Assembly (NCBI GenBank): GCA_025765615.1
Contig: JAIVFJ010000214.1
Location: forward strand, 1 to 64,000
Direction of reading: 5' to 3'
DNA from: Zopfochytrium polystomum
Lineage: Eukaryota > Chytridiomycota > Chytridiomycetes > Chytridiales > Chytridiaceae
DNA: 64,000 nt
Positions within the stretch are counted from its first letter, which is position 1. Each line of letters starts with the position of its first letter. Positions 10,767 through 19,339 of the stretch are shown piece after piece. Both the position numbers and the translations under genes were made by a program. The notes beneath the pieces were generated by a model that was given only the letters and a program-made list of their open reading frames with translations, did not search any database and had not been told where the DNA came from.

Positions 10767-10836
10767 ATAACGCAGGTTCGAACTGGGGACCTCATGATGG
10801 CACCAGGCAGAAACCATTACAGTCATGCGCAGAGCT
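10767..10836 (-). pseudogene. tRNA-Tyr-like relic
   Basis: On the minus strand a perfect 5-bp stem CATGA/TCATG encloses CTGTAA plus about 18 nt, as in an intron-containing tRNA-Tyr (anticodon GTA). A near-normal T arm with GTTCGAA follows. The D arm and acceptor stem cannot be formed, so this is a degenerate copy or a tRNA-derived repeat. Confidence 0.35.
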
Positions 10837-11279
10837 ATGGTCGGAGCTTGCAGATGGGCTGCAAACTTGTCCTCCGACTTGCGAGGTTATTGCACAAGTA
10901 CCAGTGACAATACTCAGTGTCTGAAGGCAGTCCAAGATAAGGTAAGGGGGAGGGCATGGGCCGTAGCAATTGGCTGTGCAGCTGGATATACGTCGAATGC
11001 CAAGAATGGTCATGCAGTTGACAACAAAGGTGTGCAGTTTAAGGCTTGGGGGCTTAGTTAGGTTAGGTCAAAAGAGTCCATTTCCTGATATAATCCTGAA
11101 AAAAAAATCCAATTCAGAGCAACCAGTGGAGTGATAACATCACGGAATTGATTCAACGTTGCTAAGGGTGTCCATGCTGACAACCATCAGTAGTCAGTAG
11201 GTGCTGCGGAGATTGCGCTTTTGCAATGCTATGTTGACCCTTATCCAACCAATGCATTTGTGTCTTACGTTCTTACATA

Positions 11280-11460
11280 GCAGGGACATTGTCTGCTTGA
11301 GTGGAGGAGGTGGAAAACTGTTTTTGCTGGGTTTCTGCTCCACTATACTCGGAGTCTTTGTCAACAGTGCAAGCCAGTGTATCACAATAACTGACAGGCA
11401 CAATAGGTTCAGGTCTGTCCTGTGCCTCTTGCTGCTAACCAGTCAGTTCTGCCCAACATG
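11280..11460 (+). repeat. dispersed repeat R1, partial copy
   Basis: It shares the right half of the family seen complete at 21148-21566 and 24028-24422. Landmarks are CTGCTTGAG, GGAAAACTGTT, GGGTTTCTGCTCCACT, ACTCGGAGT, ATAACTGACAG and CTCTTGCTGCTAACCAG. Confidence 0.7.
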
Positions 11461-11716
11461 AAAAGGCCAGCCCAAAGGTGTTCTTGGTTTTGGCTGTGTG
11501 GGTGTTGGCAACACAAAACAAATTTCAGCAAACTGCACAATGGTTTTCCATGATAGATACCTTGTTTCTGCTTTTGCAGAATCAACCCTAAAGGTCAACA
11601 GAGCTGATAAGCATGGTGTGTGCAGGGATATCAGTATCCTAAACTGATCATGAGACAAACACTGGATTCTTCTTGTACCACATATCTGTCACACCCAAAT
11701 GATGGGTGCCATAGCG

Positions 11717-11721
11717 CCACT
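11717..11721. repeat. target-site duplication, left (CCACT)
   Basis: The 5-bp CCACT immediately before the left LTR is repeated at 14903-14907 directly after the right LTR. A 5-bp duplication is normal for Ty3/gypsy integrases, and it marks 11722-14902 as one insertion. Confidence 0.85.
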
Positions 11722-11749
11722 TGTTATGAATCACCCTCTGGAAACCTCT

Positions 11750-11849
11750 GGAACCTTCTAGAACATTCCTTCATGGAACCTTCTGGAACCTTCTGGAACC
11801 TTCTAGAACATTCCTTCATGGAACCTTGTGGAACCTTCTGGAACCTTCT
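11750..11849 (+). promoter_or_regulatory. heat-shock element array in LTR U3
   Basis: Runs of contiguous 5-bp units alternate nGAAn and nTTCn: four perfect units at 11750-11769, eight perfect units at 11775-11814, and six units (one degenerate) at 11820-11849. This is the binding consensus of heat-shock transcription factor, for which three units are normally enough. The array lies about 110-210 bp upstream of the LTR TATA box, a normal distance for an enhancer. It is repeated in the right LTR and in copy 2. Heat-inducible transcription is inferred. Confidence 0.8.
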
Positions 11850-11958
11850 TTGCTTTCCTGACTTGTCTTGTTGTCATTGGTATCATTGGTATCATTGTAT
11901 TACTAATTGCTCTTTCTGGAACTTTCTTTGAGTCTTGACAAGGAACACTCTCAAAAGG

Positions 11959-11965
11959 TATAAAA
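11959..11965 (+). promoter_or_regulatory. TATA box of the LTR promoter
   Basis: TATAAAA lies 35 bases before the AAGTGAATTAT predicted to form the RNA 5' end, which is the expected distance for Pol II initiation. Confidence 0.75.
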
Positions 11966-12076
11966 GGGGGATGGGGGACCTGTCCCATCCCTCAAGTGAA
12001 TTATTGTTTCCAATACAATCATCACTCCTCTCAGTTCCTTGTCTGCCTTGTCCTGTCCTGCCCTGTTCCTGACATC

Positions 12077-12087
12077 ATAATTCACTT
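12077..12087 (+). other. primer-binding site complementary to the RNA 5' end (self-priming)
   Basis: ATAATTCACTT, two bases inside the left LTR, is the exact reverse complement of AAGTGAATTAT at 11994-12004 in the same LTR, just downstream of the TATA box. In Tf1/sushi-type elements reverse transcription is primed by the first 11 nt of the element's own RNA, not by a tRNA. The position and length here match that scheme. Confidence 0.75.
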
Positions 12088-12114
12088 CACCCTCTCCTAC
12101 TACTCTCTGCCATC

Positions 12115-13038
12115 ATGTCTGACCCAAACAACATCTTCCCTGATGCAACTGCCTTCCAAGCCTTGATGGACCAATTGCAAGCCCTTTCAAGACAGACACA
12201 CCAACTTCAAGAACAAGTCCTTCACCAGCAGCACCAGCTTCAACAACAACTTCACCAAAAAGAACATCAAGCTCTTCCCCTGCCCCAAGCCAACCAAGCA
12301 AGAGAGCCCAAGGTTCCCAGCCCTGACAAGTTCACTGGGCTGGCCAAAGACCTTAGGAACTTCATGGCCACTGTGGAGAATGTCATCCTTCTCCAACCTT
12401 CAAGATTTCCAAGTGAGCAAGTCAAGGTTCTTTTCACAAGCACCCTCCTGTCTGGTCAAGCTCAATCATGGTACAGATCTCTCCCAAGCACACCCACCAC
12501 CCTGCAAGAGCTCTGGGAGGGGCTGGAAGCTACCTTTGGTGACCCCTACGCATCTTGGACAGCAAGATCCAAGCTCAAGCATATCAAGCAAGGAAAGCAA
12601 TCTTGTGTGGCCTACACCAACCAATTCAAGCAACTAGCCAGAGACTCTGGATACAATGATGCAGCTCTGATGGAGCTGTACCATGATGGTCTCCATGAGT
12701 CTATCCAAGACATGCTCTCCCAGTCTCTGCACATCCCTGAGACCTTGGAAGAGTACATTCTCCTTGCCATCAAGATTGACAACAGACTCTACTCCAAGAG
12801 GCTGAAGCAAAGACAAGTAGGAACTACATCAAGACCTACCCCAGTTCCTCAAGCTCTTACAGTTCCTGAACCCATGCAAGTGGATGCAGTTGAGACACTT
12901 CCTAAGGGTCCTCTGAGCCAAGAGGAGAAAACAAGGAGGGCCCAGCAGGGACTGTGTTTTTACTGTGGCTCCAAGGAGCATGCTGTCAAGGACTGCCCAA
13001 GGAAGAAGCACCCAAACTCCCAGGTCCAGGCTCACTGA
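12115..13038 (+). CDS. gag: retrotransposon Gag (copy 1)
   Basis: The product is 307 residues. Residues ~15-60 form a Gln/His-rich helical (coiled-coil-like) stretch. A retrotransposon capsid region follows, with motifs such as SWYRSL and ELWEGLEATFGDP. Near the C-terminus a CCHC zinc knuckle (C-x2-C-x4-H-x4-C, CFYCGSKEHAVKDC) would bind RNA. The ATG at 12115 is 41 bp after the LTR. Gag should form the virus-like particle that packages the RNA. The gene is nearly identical to the copy 2 gag. The pol frame overlaps its end in the -1 register. Confidence 0.95.
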   Translation: MSDPNNIFPDATAFQALMDQLQALSRQTHQLQEQVLHQQHQLQQQLHQKEHQALPLPQANQAREPKVPSPDKFTGLAKDLRNFMATVENVILLQPSRFPSEQVKVLFTSTLLSGQAQSWYRSLPSTPTTLQELWEGLEATFGDPYASWTARSKLKHIKQGKQSCVAYTNQFKQLARDSGYNDAALMELYHDGLHESIQDMLSQSLHIPETLEEYILLAIKIDNRLYSKRLKQRQVGTTSRPTPVPQALTVPEPMQVDAVETLPKGPLSQEEKTRRAQQGLCFYCGSKEHAVKDCPRKKHPNSQVQAH

Positions 13039-14549
13039 GGGGCAATTCCCTGGACCCTCCTCCAAGCTGCCCCTGTTTCATCACCACCACCAGCACCACA
13101 AACACCTCAGATTCCAAGCCCCACCAACTCACCATGGATGTCAAGATTCAACTCTCACCCAAGTCAACCATCACAACCAAGGCCCTTATAGACTCTGGAT
13201 CATCCTGCAACATCATTGATGCCACCCTTGCCAAGTCTTGTGCCATTCCTACAATCAAGAAATCCACACCCCTCAAGGTCCACTTTGCCAATCATGCTCT
13301 GTTCAAGGAAATCAGCCATGAAACCAAGCTAAACCTCCACATCCAAGACTTTCCACCATCCATGGTCAATCTGGAAGTATTGGATCTTGGCTCACCCACA
13401 TTCTCTGTCATCCTGGGATTACCATGGCTGCAAGCCCAGAACCCTGCCATTGATTGGGTCACTGGTCAAGTCCAACCTCCACCAATTGGAACAGTCACCC
13501 AAAACTCAAGTCAAGCCCCCAAGTCTCATGCTCTCAAGCCCTTGATTCAAGGTTCTCAGCCTAGTATCCAAGGTCAACGACAAATGACAGCTCCAGTATC
13601 AGCCTGCAGCTCACAGATCCGAGCCAAGATTCAAGTTTCACAGTTCACAGTTCATAGTCAAGATTCCAGTACAGCTCATAGAGCTCACAGTCATGGCCAA
13701 GTCTGTAGTTCACAGAACCCACAGTCAAAGCTTCAAGTACCACAGTTCACAGTCCAAATTCAAGATTCAAGCTCCACAGCTCACAGTCTTTGCCAAGAGC
13801 AAAACCCTCAGTCAAAGATTCAAGAATCACAGTTCCCAGTCAAGATTTCATGCCCCACCGCTGATGAGCGCAGAAGGACAGACCTTGCACCTGAAGGGGG
13901 AGATGGTTTCACCCCACCATCCAAGACACACCTTTCCTTGCTTCCTGACAGTGTGTGGGCCTATGCTATTTCCAAGGACCCCAAGCCTCACAAGATTCAA
14001 ATCAGCCAAGAAGAGGAAAAACTTGAGATACTCAAGACAAGGCATGATGCAGCAACAGCTGGACACCCAGGAGAGCACAAGACATATGAGCTTGTTTCCA
14101 GAGACTTTTACTGGCCGGGCATAAGGAAGAACTTGCAGACCAAAAGACCAAGTCCCAAGCTAGACAACCTCAAGTTGGGACCTTTCAAGATCTTGGAGCA
14201 AATCAATCCAGTCACCTTCAAGCTGGATCTCCCTGCATCCATGAAGATCCACCCAGTTTTCCATGTCAGCCTTTTGGAGAAGTTTGTGGCCAATTCCATT
14301 CCAGGCAGAGTTGTTCCTCCTCCTCCTCCAGTTGAGGTGGAAGGTGAAGAGGAATTTGAGGTTGAACAAATCTTGGATGCTAAGTGGTTTGGAAGGACAC
14401 TCAAGTTCCTTGTTAAGTGGAAAGGTTACTCAGATGCTGACAACACCTGGGAACCTGAGTCAAACCTCACTCACTGCCAAGACCTTCTGCTCAAGTTCAA
14501 GACCAGGTACCCCACCAAGTTGCAGAAGAGGCCTAAAAGGGGGAGATGA
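12906..14549 (+). CDS. pol: deleted Pol: protease plus chromodomain (copy 1)
   Basis: The frame is open from 12906, overlaps gag by 133 nt in the -1 register, and stops at 14549, one base before the right LTR. It keeps an aspartic protease (IDSGSSCNIID near 13186-13215), a linker of degenerate Gln/Ser-rich repeats, the first half of the integrase zinc finger (HPGEHKTYEL, FYWPGIRK near 14065-14126), a GPF-type motif (LGPFKILEQI), and a full chromodomain (ILDAKWFGRTLKFLVKWKGY, then NTWEPE). Reverse transcriptase, RNase H and the integrase D,D,E core are absent. Junctions lie near 13860-13885 and 14120-14130. An AGGAAG stretch shared by both edges suggests microhomology at the second. Expression would need frameshifting from gag. 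Confidence 0.85.
   Translation, partial: GSSEPRGENKEGPAGTVFLLWLQGACCQGLPKEEAPKLPGPGSLRGNSLDPPPSCPCFITTTSTTNTSDSKPHQLTMDVKIQLSPKSTITTKALIDSGSSCNIIDATLAKSCAIPTIKKSTPLKVHFANHALFKEISHETKLNLHIQDFPPSMVNLEVLDLGSPTFSVILGLPWLQAQNPAIDWVTGQVQPPPIGTVTQNSSQAPKSHALKPLIQGSQPSIQGQRQMTAPVSACSSQIRAKIQVSQFTVHSQDSSTAHRAHSHGQVCSSQNPQSKLQVPQFTVQIQDSSSTAHSLCQEQNPQSKIQESQFPVKISCPTADERRRTDLAPEGGDGFTPPSKTHLSLLPDSVWAYAISKDPKPHKIQISQEEEKLEILKTRHDAATAGHPGEHKTYELVSRDFYWPGIRKNLQTKRPSPKLDNLKLGPFKILEQINPVTFKLDLPASMKIHPVFHVSLLEKFVANSIPGRVVPPPPPVEVEGEEEFEVEQILDAKWFGRTLKFLVKWKGYSDADNTWEPESNLTHCQDLLLKFKTRYPTKLQKRPKRGR
14534..14549 (+). other. polypurine tract (copy 1)
   Basis: A purine-rich run (AAAAGGGGGAGATGA) directly precedes the right LTR, as expected for the plus-strand primer. 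It overlaps the end of the pol frame. Confidence 0.7.
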
Positions 14550-14902
14550 TGTTATGAATCACCCTCTGGAAACCTCTGGAACCTTCTAGAACATTCCTTC
14601 ATGGAACCTTCTGGAACCTTCTGGAACCTTCTAGAACATTCCTTCATGGAACCTTGTGGAACCTTCTGGAACCTTCTTTGCTTTCCTGACTTGTCTTGTT
14701 GTCATTGGTATCATTGGTATCATTGTATTACTAATTGCTCTTTCTGGAACTTTCTTTGAGTCTTGACAAGGAACACTCTCAAAAGGTATAAAAGGGGGAT
14801 GGGGGACCTGTCCCATCCCTCAAGTGAATTATTGTTTCCAATACAATCATCACTCCTCTCAGTTCCTTGTCTGCCTTGTCCTGTCCTGCCCTGTTCCTGA
14901 CA
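14550..14902 (+). repeat. right LTR (copy 1)
   Basis: This 353-bp sequence looks identical to the left LTR, including the heat-shock-like array (14578-14677) and TATA box. It is followed by CCACT, the right half of the target-site duplication. Confidence 0.97.
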
Positions 14903-15131
14903 CCACTGGAGCATTACAGATATCCTTTGTTTCGGATTTTTGGTTCCAGCACCTTGAAAGGGACCTCACATGATAAGTGGAGCCAGTCAATCAAGAAGTA
15001 ATTTCCAACAGGGCATGAAGTGGGCTATTGGCAACAAGGGCTTCAGCTCTTGATGCCAAAAATTTTACAGAAACCTGAGATCCTAAAATCTCTATAGAAA
15101 TTGTAAATACAAGTGTGAGGGAATAGTGCAG

Positions 15132-15204
15132 TCCCAGTTAGTATAGTGGCTAGTATCACCCCCTGTCACGGGGTAGACCCGGGGTTCAAATCCCGGAATG
15201 GGAG
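15132..15204 (+). tRNA. tRNA-Asp(GTC)
   Basis: The sequence matches the eukaryotic tRNA-Asp pattern: TAGTATAGTGGCTAGTAT D arm, anticodon loop with CTGTCAC (anticodon GTC), T arm GGGTTCAAATCCC. The acceptor stem TCCCAGT/AATGGGA has one mismatch. It lies 230 bp downstream of the retrotransposon insertion. Confidence 0.88.
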
Positions 15205-16107
15205 TAGAGTTGAGAGTTTCTGTGGCGAGCACGCAACTGGATGGCTTGCAATTTTGTCCTCCAAAGTGATCCTCAGATGATGCTGAGGGGCAATTTTCAA
15301 GGGCAACCTGCTTTAGCCCAGTTGCTGTACAGCAGTGCTGGCACGTGTACTAGCTTGAGCCTTGGATACTCCAGGAACTCCAGGGCTTGCCACTGCCAGT
15401 ATTGTAAAAGAGGGAGATTAAGTTATGCAGGCACTATTCCTGCGATTCAGAACAATGGTATGGCTGAGCAAATTCCCCTGCTGTAGAAGAGGATTACACT
15501 TCCTTTTTTGTCCTTACAAATGCTTTTCCTTTCCCTTTTTTTTCCCCAACACTGCAACCTCTTTCATCAACAATGAGAAATAGAGAAGATCTCATGGTAT
15601 CAGAAACCTTGCCGCTTTGGCTGCTTCTGCATCAGCGCTGTGGCAGCTCCTGCAGGCCAGTCTACCAGTGGCCTGCTAAGCCAATCTCTCACAGTTTCTC
15701 GACTGCCACATTTTCGTTCTGTAGCCAAGACACAGCCACACTTTGCCCAGGCACCCACACCTTTGGGGAGGAGAGGCTGCTGTGAAACATGAGTGAATTG
15801 GGGTTCCCACTGCACAGTGCGCACCAGCCATGAAAAACGAATGGAGTGGGGTCACTGATTCTCTTTTCCCTTGACCCTTCCTTCAGAGACCCAACAAATA
15901 TAGCACAGCAGCAGTGGCACCACACTGCACCAAACACCAGGGAGGACAAGGGAGTCACGTGTTGGACTTCTTTGGTGATTGGTCCTTTTCTTGCTTTTGA
16001 TGGAAACGTGAGAGGAGTGGAGAAATAAAAAAACGAGAAAAGTTTGCAAGGACACGTCCAATGTAATTCACAGTTTACAGCTACCGCAGGAGCTTGCAGC
16101 ACCACCT
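15205..16107. other. no recognisable gene
   Basis: Open frames occur on both strands but lack family motifs. The longest one (minus, 15689-16423) runs through the tRNA-Gly gene and is not credible. Confidence 0.4.
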
Positions 16108-16178
16108 TGCAACAGCCGGGAATCGGACCCAGGTCTACCGGGTGGCAGGCGATAATTCTACCACTGAACCACTGTTGC
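16108..16178 (-). tRNA. tRNA-Gly(GCC)
   Basis: Minus strand: acceptor stem GCAACAG/CTGTTGC perfect, D arm TGGTTCAGTGGTAGA, anticodon loop CTGCCAC (anticodon GCC) on a stem with one mismatch, T arm CTGGG-TCCGATT-CCCGG. A 5'-half relic of the same tRNA lies at 5163-5201. Confidence 0.85.
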
Positions 16179-16906
16179 GCTGGATGTGTTGATGTCGTTT
16201 TACATTCATCACTAAATCTACTTATAGGTACTGGAGAAAAAGTTTCTTTGCAGTGTTGCTGGAAGAACACCAGGGTCCCAGAAGGAGCCCTCATTCCATG
16301 GCCCCACCAGTGTCCTTTGCTTACAAGAAATTTGATTGGTGTGTGGATCAGTTGCAGCACTTGCGCAACGCATCTCTGCAAGATGGCTGCAGCCAATGAT
16401 GCATCAAACTCTACCAGCCACAAGAATATTTAAAAGCAGCTTGACTGAAGGAATAAGCAAACAACACAGGTGTGTAAACAAAGGCAAACTATGTGATCAG
16501 ACACAACAATCACTGTCAGCGCAGTAACACCAACCTCATGAAGATCTTCAAAATCCAATTGCGAGCGCAATCAGTAAAAGCAGCTTTGACTAGCCATATC
16601 CATTTTGCCTGGGAATCCTCCCATATCTGAGTAGAAAAAAAAAAACAGGCTCATATCTGCCTCATCTGTATGTGCCTGTGTTTTAAAGATTATACAGATA
16701 TTCCACTTTGATCTGGATCTTGGATTATGCTTCTCTGGACCTGATGCAGCAGGGGCTCTGTATTTCATACTGCAGAAGATCTTGGGAATGGGATTGGGGT
16801 AACTGTGATTGCATTTTAGCGCTGAGAGGTTGATTTGACTTAAAGAGTCATGCGTTTGGAAGTCCTAAGATAGCAATGGAAGCATACAAGCCAAAGGCGC
16901 TAATGT
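16179..16906. other. no recognisable gene
   Basis: Nothing supported here beyond short spurious frames. Confidence 0.35.
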
Positions 16907-16980
16907 GGGCGTGTGGCAAAATGGTTACCCGCGCTTGACTACGAATCAAGAGATTCCAGGTTTGACCCCTGGCACGCTTG
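16907..16980 (+). tRNA. tRNA-Arg(ACG)
   Basis: Anticodon stem CTTGA/TCAAG encloses CTACGAA (anticodon ACG). The T arm CCAGG-TTTGACC-CCTGG is perfect. The acceptor GGGCGTG/CACGCTT has two G-T pairs at the end. The sequence closely follows the eukaryotic tRNA-Arg(ACG) pattern. Confidence 0.87.
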
Positions 16981-17113
16981 TGCCACTCTGTCTGCAATGG
17001 GCAGATTGTGAGACTTTTCATGGCCTGTGGGTATGGTGTAAGCCTCAATTGACGGTCAAGTACCCAGTTTCTAGGTTGCGGTGGAGAGTTCGAGGCACTT
17101 CTGAAAAAAGCAT

Positions 17114-17185
17114 GGGGCTTTGGTCTAGGGGTATGATCCCTTTTTAGGGTGGGGGAGGTCCTGGGTTCAAGTCCCGGAAGCCCCC
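17114..17185 (+). tRNA. tRNA-Pro(AGG)
   Basis: Acceptor GGGGCTT/AAGCCCC is perfect and the D arm GGTCTAGGGGTATGAT is typical of tRNA-Pro. Anticodon loop TTAGGGT gives anticodon AGG on a stem with several G-T pairs, and the T arm has TTCAAGT. It lies 133 bp after tRNA-Arg on the same strand. Confidence 0.87.
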
Positions 17186-17214
17186 TGTGCCTCTAATTCC
17201 ACCCTGTGGACTTG

Positions 17215-17430
17215 GATGGTGTGAAGCCACTCAGGTGGAGAATCTTGATAGACTGCTGCACTCACTAGTTGTTGTCCCCAGTGACAAGGGGGGGAAAGAG
17301 AGAAGTGAGCAGACCATGTAGGGATTGGAAGGCCACCAGCTGGGAACTTGTGCATGGAAACACAAGCAATCAAGAATGCACCACACCCAACTGCCCACAG
17401 CCACATCCACTCGACTTGACCAACAGGCTT
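17215..17430 (+). repeat. dispersed repeat R3, copy 1
   Basis: It shares an ordered series of blocks with 19340-19510: CCCAG.GA..GGGGG, GAGAGAAG, GGAAGG.C.CCAGC, GGGAACT.G, CACTCGAC and CCAACAGGCTTTATC. Divergence is substantial, so these are old copies of one family. Confidence 0.55.
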
Positions 17431-17439
17431 TATCACATG

Positions 17440-17585
17440 TGTAAACAGTCTACTCTGAGTGGCAAGTGGAAGGAGTGAATGAAGTGGAGATGTGTGCTTG
17501 TTGGTAGTCCTTCTCCCCAACTTGGAGAGAAAAGAGAAAAACTCTGTTATGGATAATCTCCCCAACTTGGAGAGAAAGAGAAAAA
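17440..17585 (+). repeat. dispersed repeat R1, partial copy
   Basis: The left part of R1: TGTAAACAGTCTACTCTGAG, GTGGAAGGAGTGAATGAAGT, GGAGATGTGTG and CTTCTCCCCAACTTGGAGAG. The last block is tandemly repeated here. Confidence 0.75.
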
Positions 17586-17698
17586 CTAGTAACCTCTTTT
17601 TTCTGCCACACATTCCTGCCACACCCACATCATCAAAAAGTCAGGGCGTTTGTCATTTTGGAGGGTCAAAGATTAAAACGAAAGAGCTTCGCATAGAT

Positions 17699-17770
17699 CC
17701 TAGGTCGTCTAATGGTTAAGATTCCACCAACACTTGTCACCGTTGGTCAAAAGGTGTCTGCTTTCCCAAA
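17699..17770 (+). pseudogene. tRNA-like relic
   Basis: TCCTAGGTCGTCTAATGGTT resembles the 5' end and D arm of tRNA-Glu/Asp-type genes. A stem CCAAC/GTTGG follows around an enlarged loop. No T arm is recognisable. Confidence 0.35.
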
Positions 17771-18768
17771 GCAAGCAGCTAAGTGGCAGTTCTTCCTGGG
17801 CTTGTCTTATTCTTTCCACTAATTTTTGGACATTTTGAATTCATCCTGTGGCAAGGTTTTCCCCATAGAGCAGCACCAAATCAACATGGAATTGCTGTTG
17901 CACTAGGTAATGTCCTCTCACAATGAAGTGATCCGACAGTTGGGAGGGGGGGTAGGGGGAAATTTGCATAGTCGGTCCAGACTCTTTCCCCAAATGCTTT
18001 CCATTTTTATTGGGAACGATTCATCGCCTTTCCTGTTTTACCATAAATTTGTACAGAAACGAAAAAACTGTCTTCCTTTTTTTTCCCTTTTTTCCTCTTT
18101 CTGGTCAGTTGTGTGCGGCCTCCAAACTTTTCACCAACTTTTCAAGGTATCTTGAAACAGATAAATGCAGCCCCCATTTTACCACCCTGTTGGGCGGTCT
18201 GACTCTGGTTTGTGGCAATGTTTTTCTTTCATTGCAACAATGACTTTTCAATGGAAACAGCAATATTCAACATTCCTACGTATTGCAGTATTATGCATTT
18301 TTGCACGAAACTGACTGACACCACCCATATGCCAGCCAAAGTGTGCAAAATTTTTGTCGTAGGTAGAACTGCACAGAATTTTTGTAAGTGTGACTAAGGT
18401 TTCAAACCCATACATATCATTGATAAATCACTTTTGAATATAGTAATTAAAGTTAAAGCTCCTTGTCCAAAAAAATTTATCAAAAAGAGAACCAGCCACT
18501 TTCTAGATGCAAAGTTTGTTAAACAATTAATTAGAAAATATCACGGTATGTATTAATTTGAAACCTTAAGTGTGACAAGGCACATTCTTAAGTGGAGGGA
18601 GGGGCCGGTGAGCAACCACGCCGCCTCAGCACCCTCTTCAATCAGAACACAGCTTTTCTGTGGTGTGGTTGAACTTGGGTGAAAAGGACAATGTTTTCAA
18701 TATTCTGGCCAGAAAGGTAGCATAGCAAAGAGTGCTGATGGGTCCAAAGATGCACAAGGGAGCGCCTG
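17771..18768. other. AT-rich, no recognisable gene
   Basis: The sequence is AT-rich, especially 18400-18580, with no supported gene. Confidence 0.35.
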
Positions 18769-18840
18769 ATGTGGGGGTCGAACCCACAGCCTTGTGATTG
18801 AGAGACCCTATCTGCAGAATTTCCCCTGTTTCCCTCATTC
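18769..18840 (-). pseudogene. tRNA-like relic with intact T arm
   Basis: On the minus strand TGTGGG-TTCGACC-CCCACA forms a strong T arm with an intact B-box, followed by a short acceptor-like end. The anticodon and D arms do not fold, so this is a degenerate tRNA or tRNA-derived repeat. Confidence 0.4.
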
Positions 18841-19339
18841 TTGCTCAGCACTCTTTTAGTAGTGTCTAGTGATGGAGCAACCACAGCTGAACTCAATATT
18901 AGGACTCCCACATTTGTGAGACTATACTCACTCCTTTGACCCTGGGATCTGGGCCCTAGAGTGAGGGAAAGCAAATAATAGGCTAAACTAACTTTATTGG
19001 GCTGTTGTCTAGGGGGTGTTTCAACCCTACTACTTGCCTAGTCCAGGAAGTATCCCTACTGGTCTGTCTAACAGGGGTCTCAAACACAAAGAATGAACAT
19101 TCAGAGGGACAATCCTCTGAAGGATTGGTGCTGGAGCACCGATTACTCGCGTGGCTGCGGGCTGATGTGAGGGGAAACAGAAGGGCACTCCTGAGGGCGC
19201 AACACAAACCGCAGAATAAAGAGAGAGAAGAGGGAAACAGGGGTTTTTATCTCAGGAACCTAATCTCAAATACAACAGGAGTGGTTAATAGCGACGGGAC
19301 GGACAGGGTGCGACCTAGCACCCTCGTCGAGGATGGTGC
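18841..19339. other. no recognisable gene
   Basis: Repeat-like sequence without gene support. It is more GC-rich than its surroundings from about 19140 onward. Confidence 0.3.

Larger units (their letters stand above)
11722..12074 (+). repeat. left LTR (copy 1)
   Basis: It begins TGTTATG and ends CCTGACA, with the usual TG...CA termini. It contains the heat-shock-element-like array, the TATA box at 11959 and the predicted RNA start near 11994. The same 353-bp sequence recurs at 14550 and, with one visible difference (TTTGAG to TTGGAG), at 59125. Confidence 0.97.
11722..14902 (+). mobile_element. Ty3/gypsy chromovirus-type LTR retrotransposon, internally deleted (copy 1)
   Basis: Two 353-bp LTRs (11722-12074, 14550-14902) appear identical base for base and are flanked by the CCACT duplication, so the insertion is recent. 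Inside are gag, a protease-containing pol start and the 3' end of pol with a chromodomain. Compared with copy 2 (59125 onwards), two blocks are missing. One corresponds to copy 2 bases ~61210-62625 (reverse transcriptase and RNase H). The other corresponds to ~62880-63650 (integrase core). Both deletions leave the pol frame open, giving a gag-protease-chromodomain element that can move only with help from a complete copy. Confidence 0.95.

Noticed and set aside
12940..13020. Classical -1 slippery heptamer in the gag-pol overlap
   Set aside because: No X-XXY-YYZ heptamer falls in the gag reading frame.
15689..16423. 244-codon minus-strand open frame
   Set aside because: It reads straight through the tRNA-Gly gene and has no family motifs.
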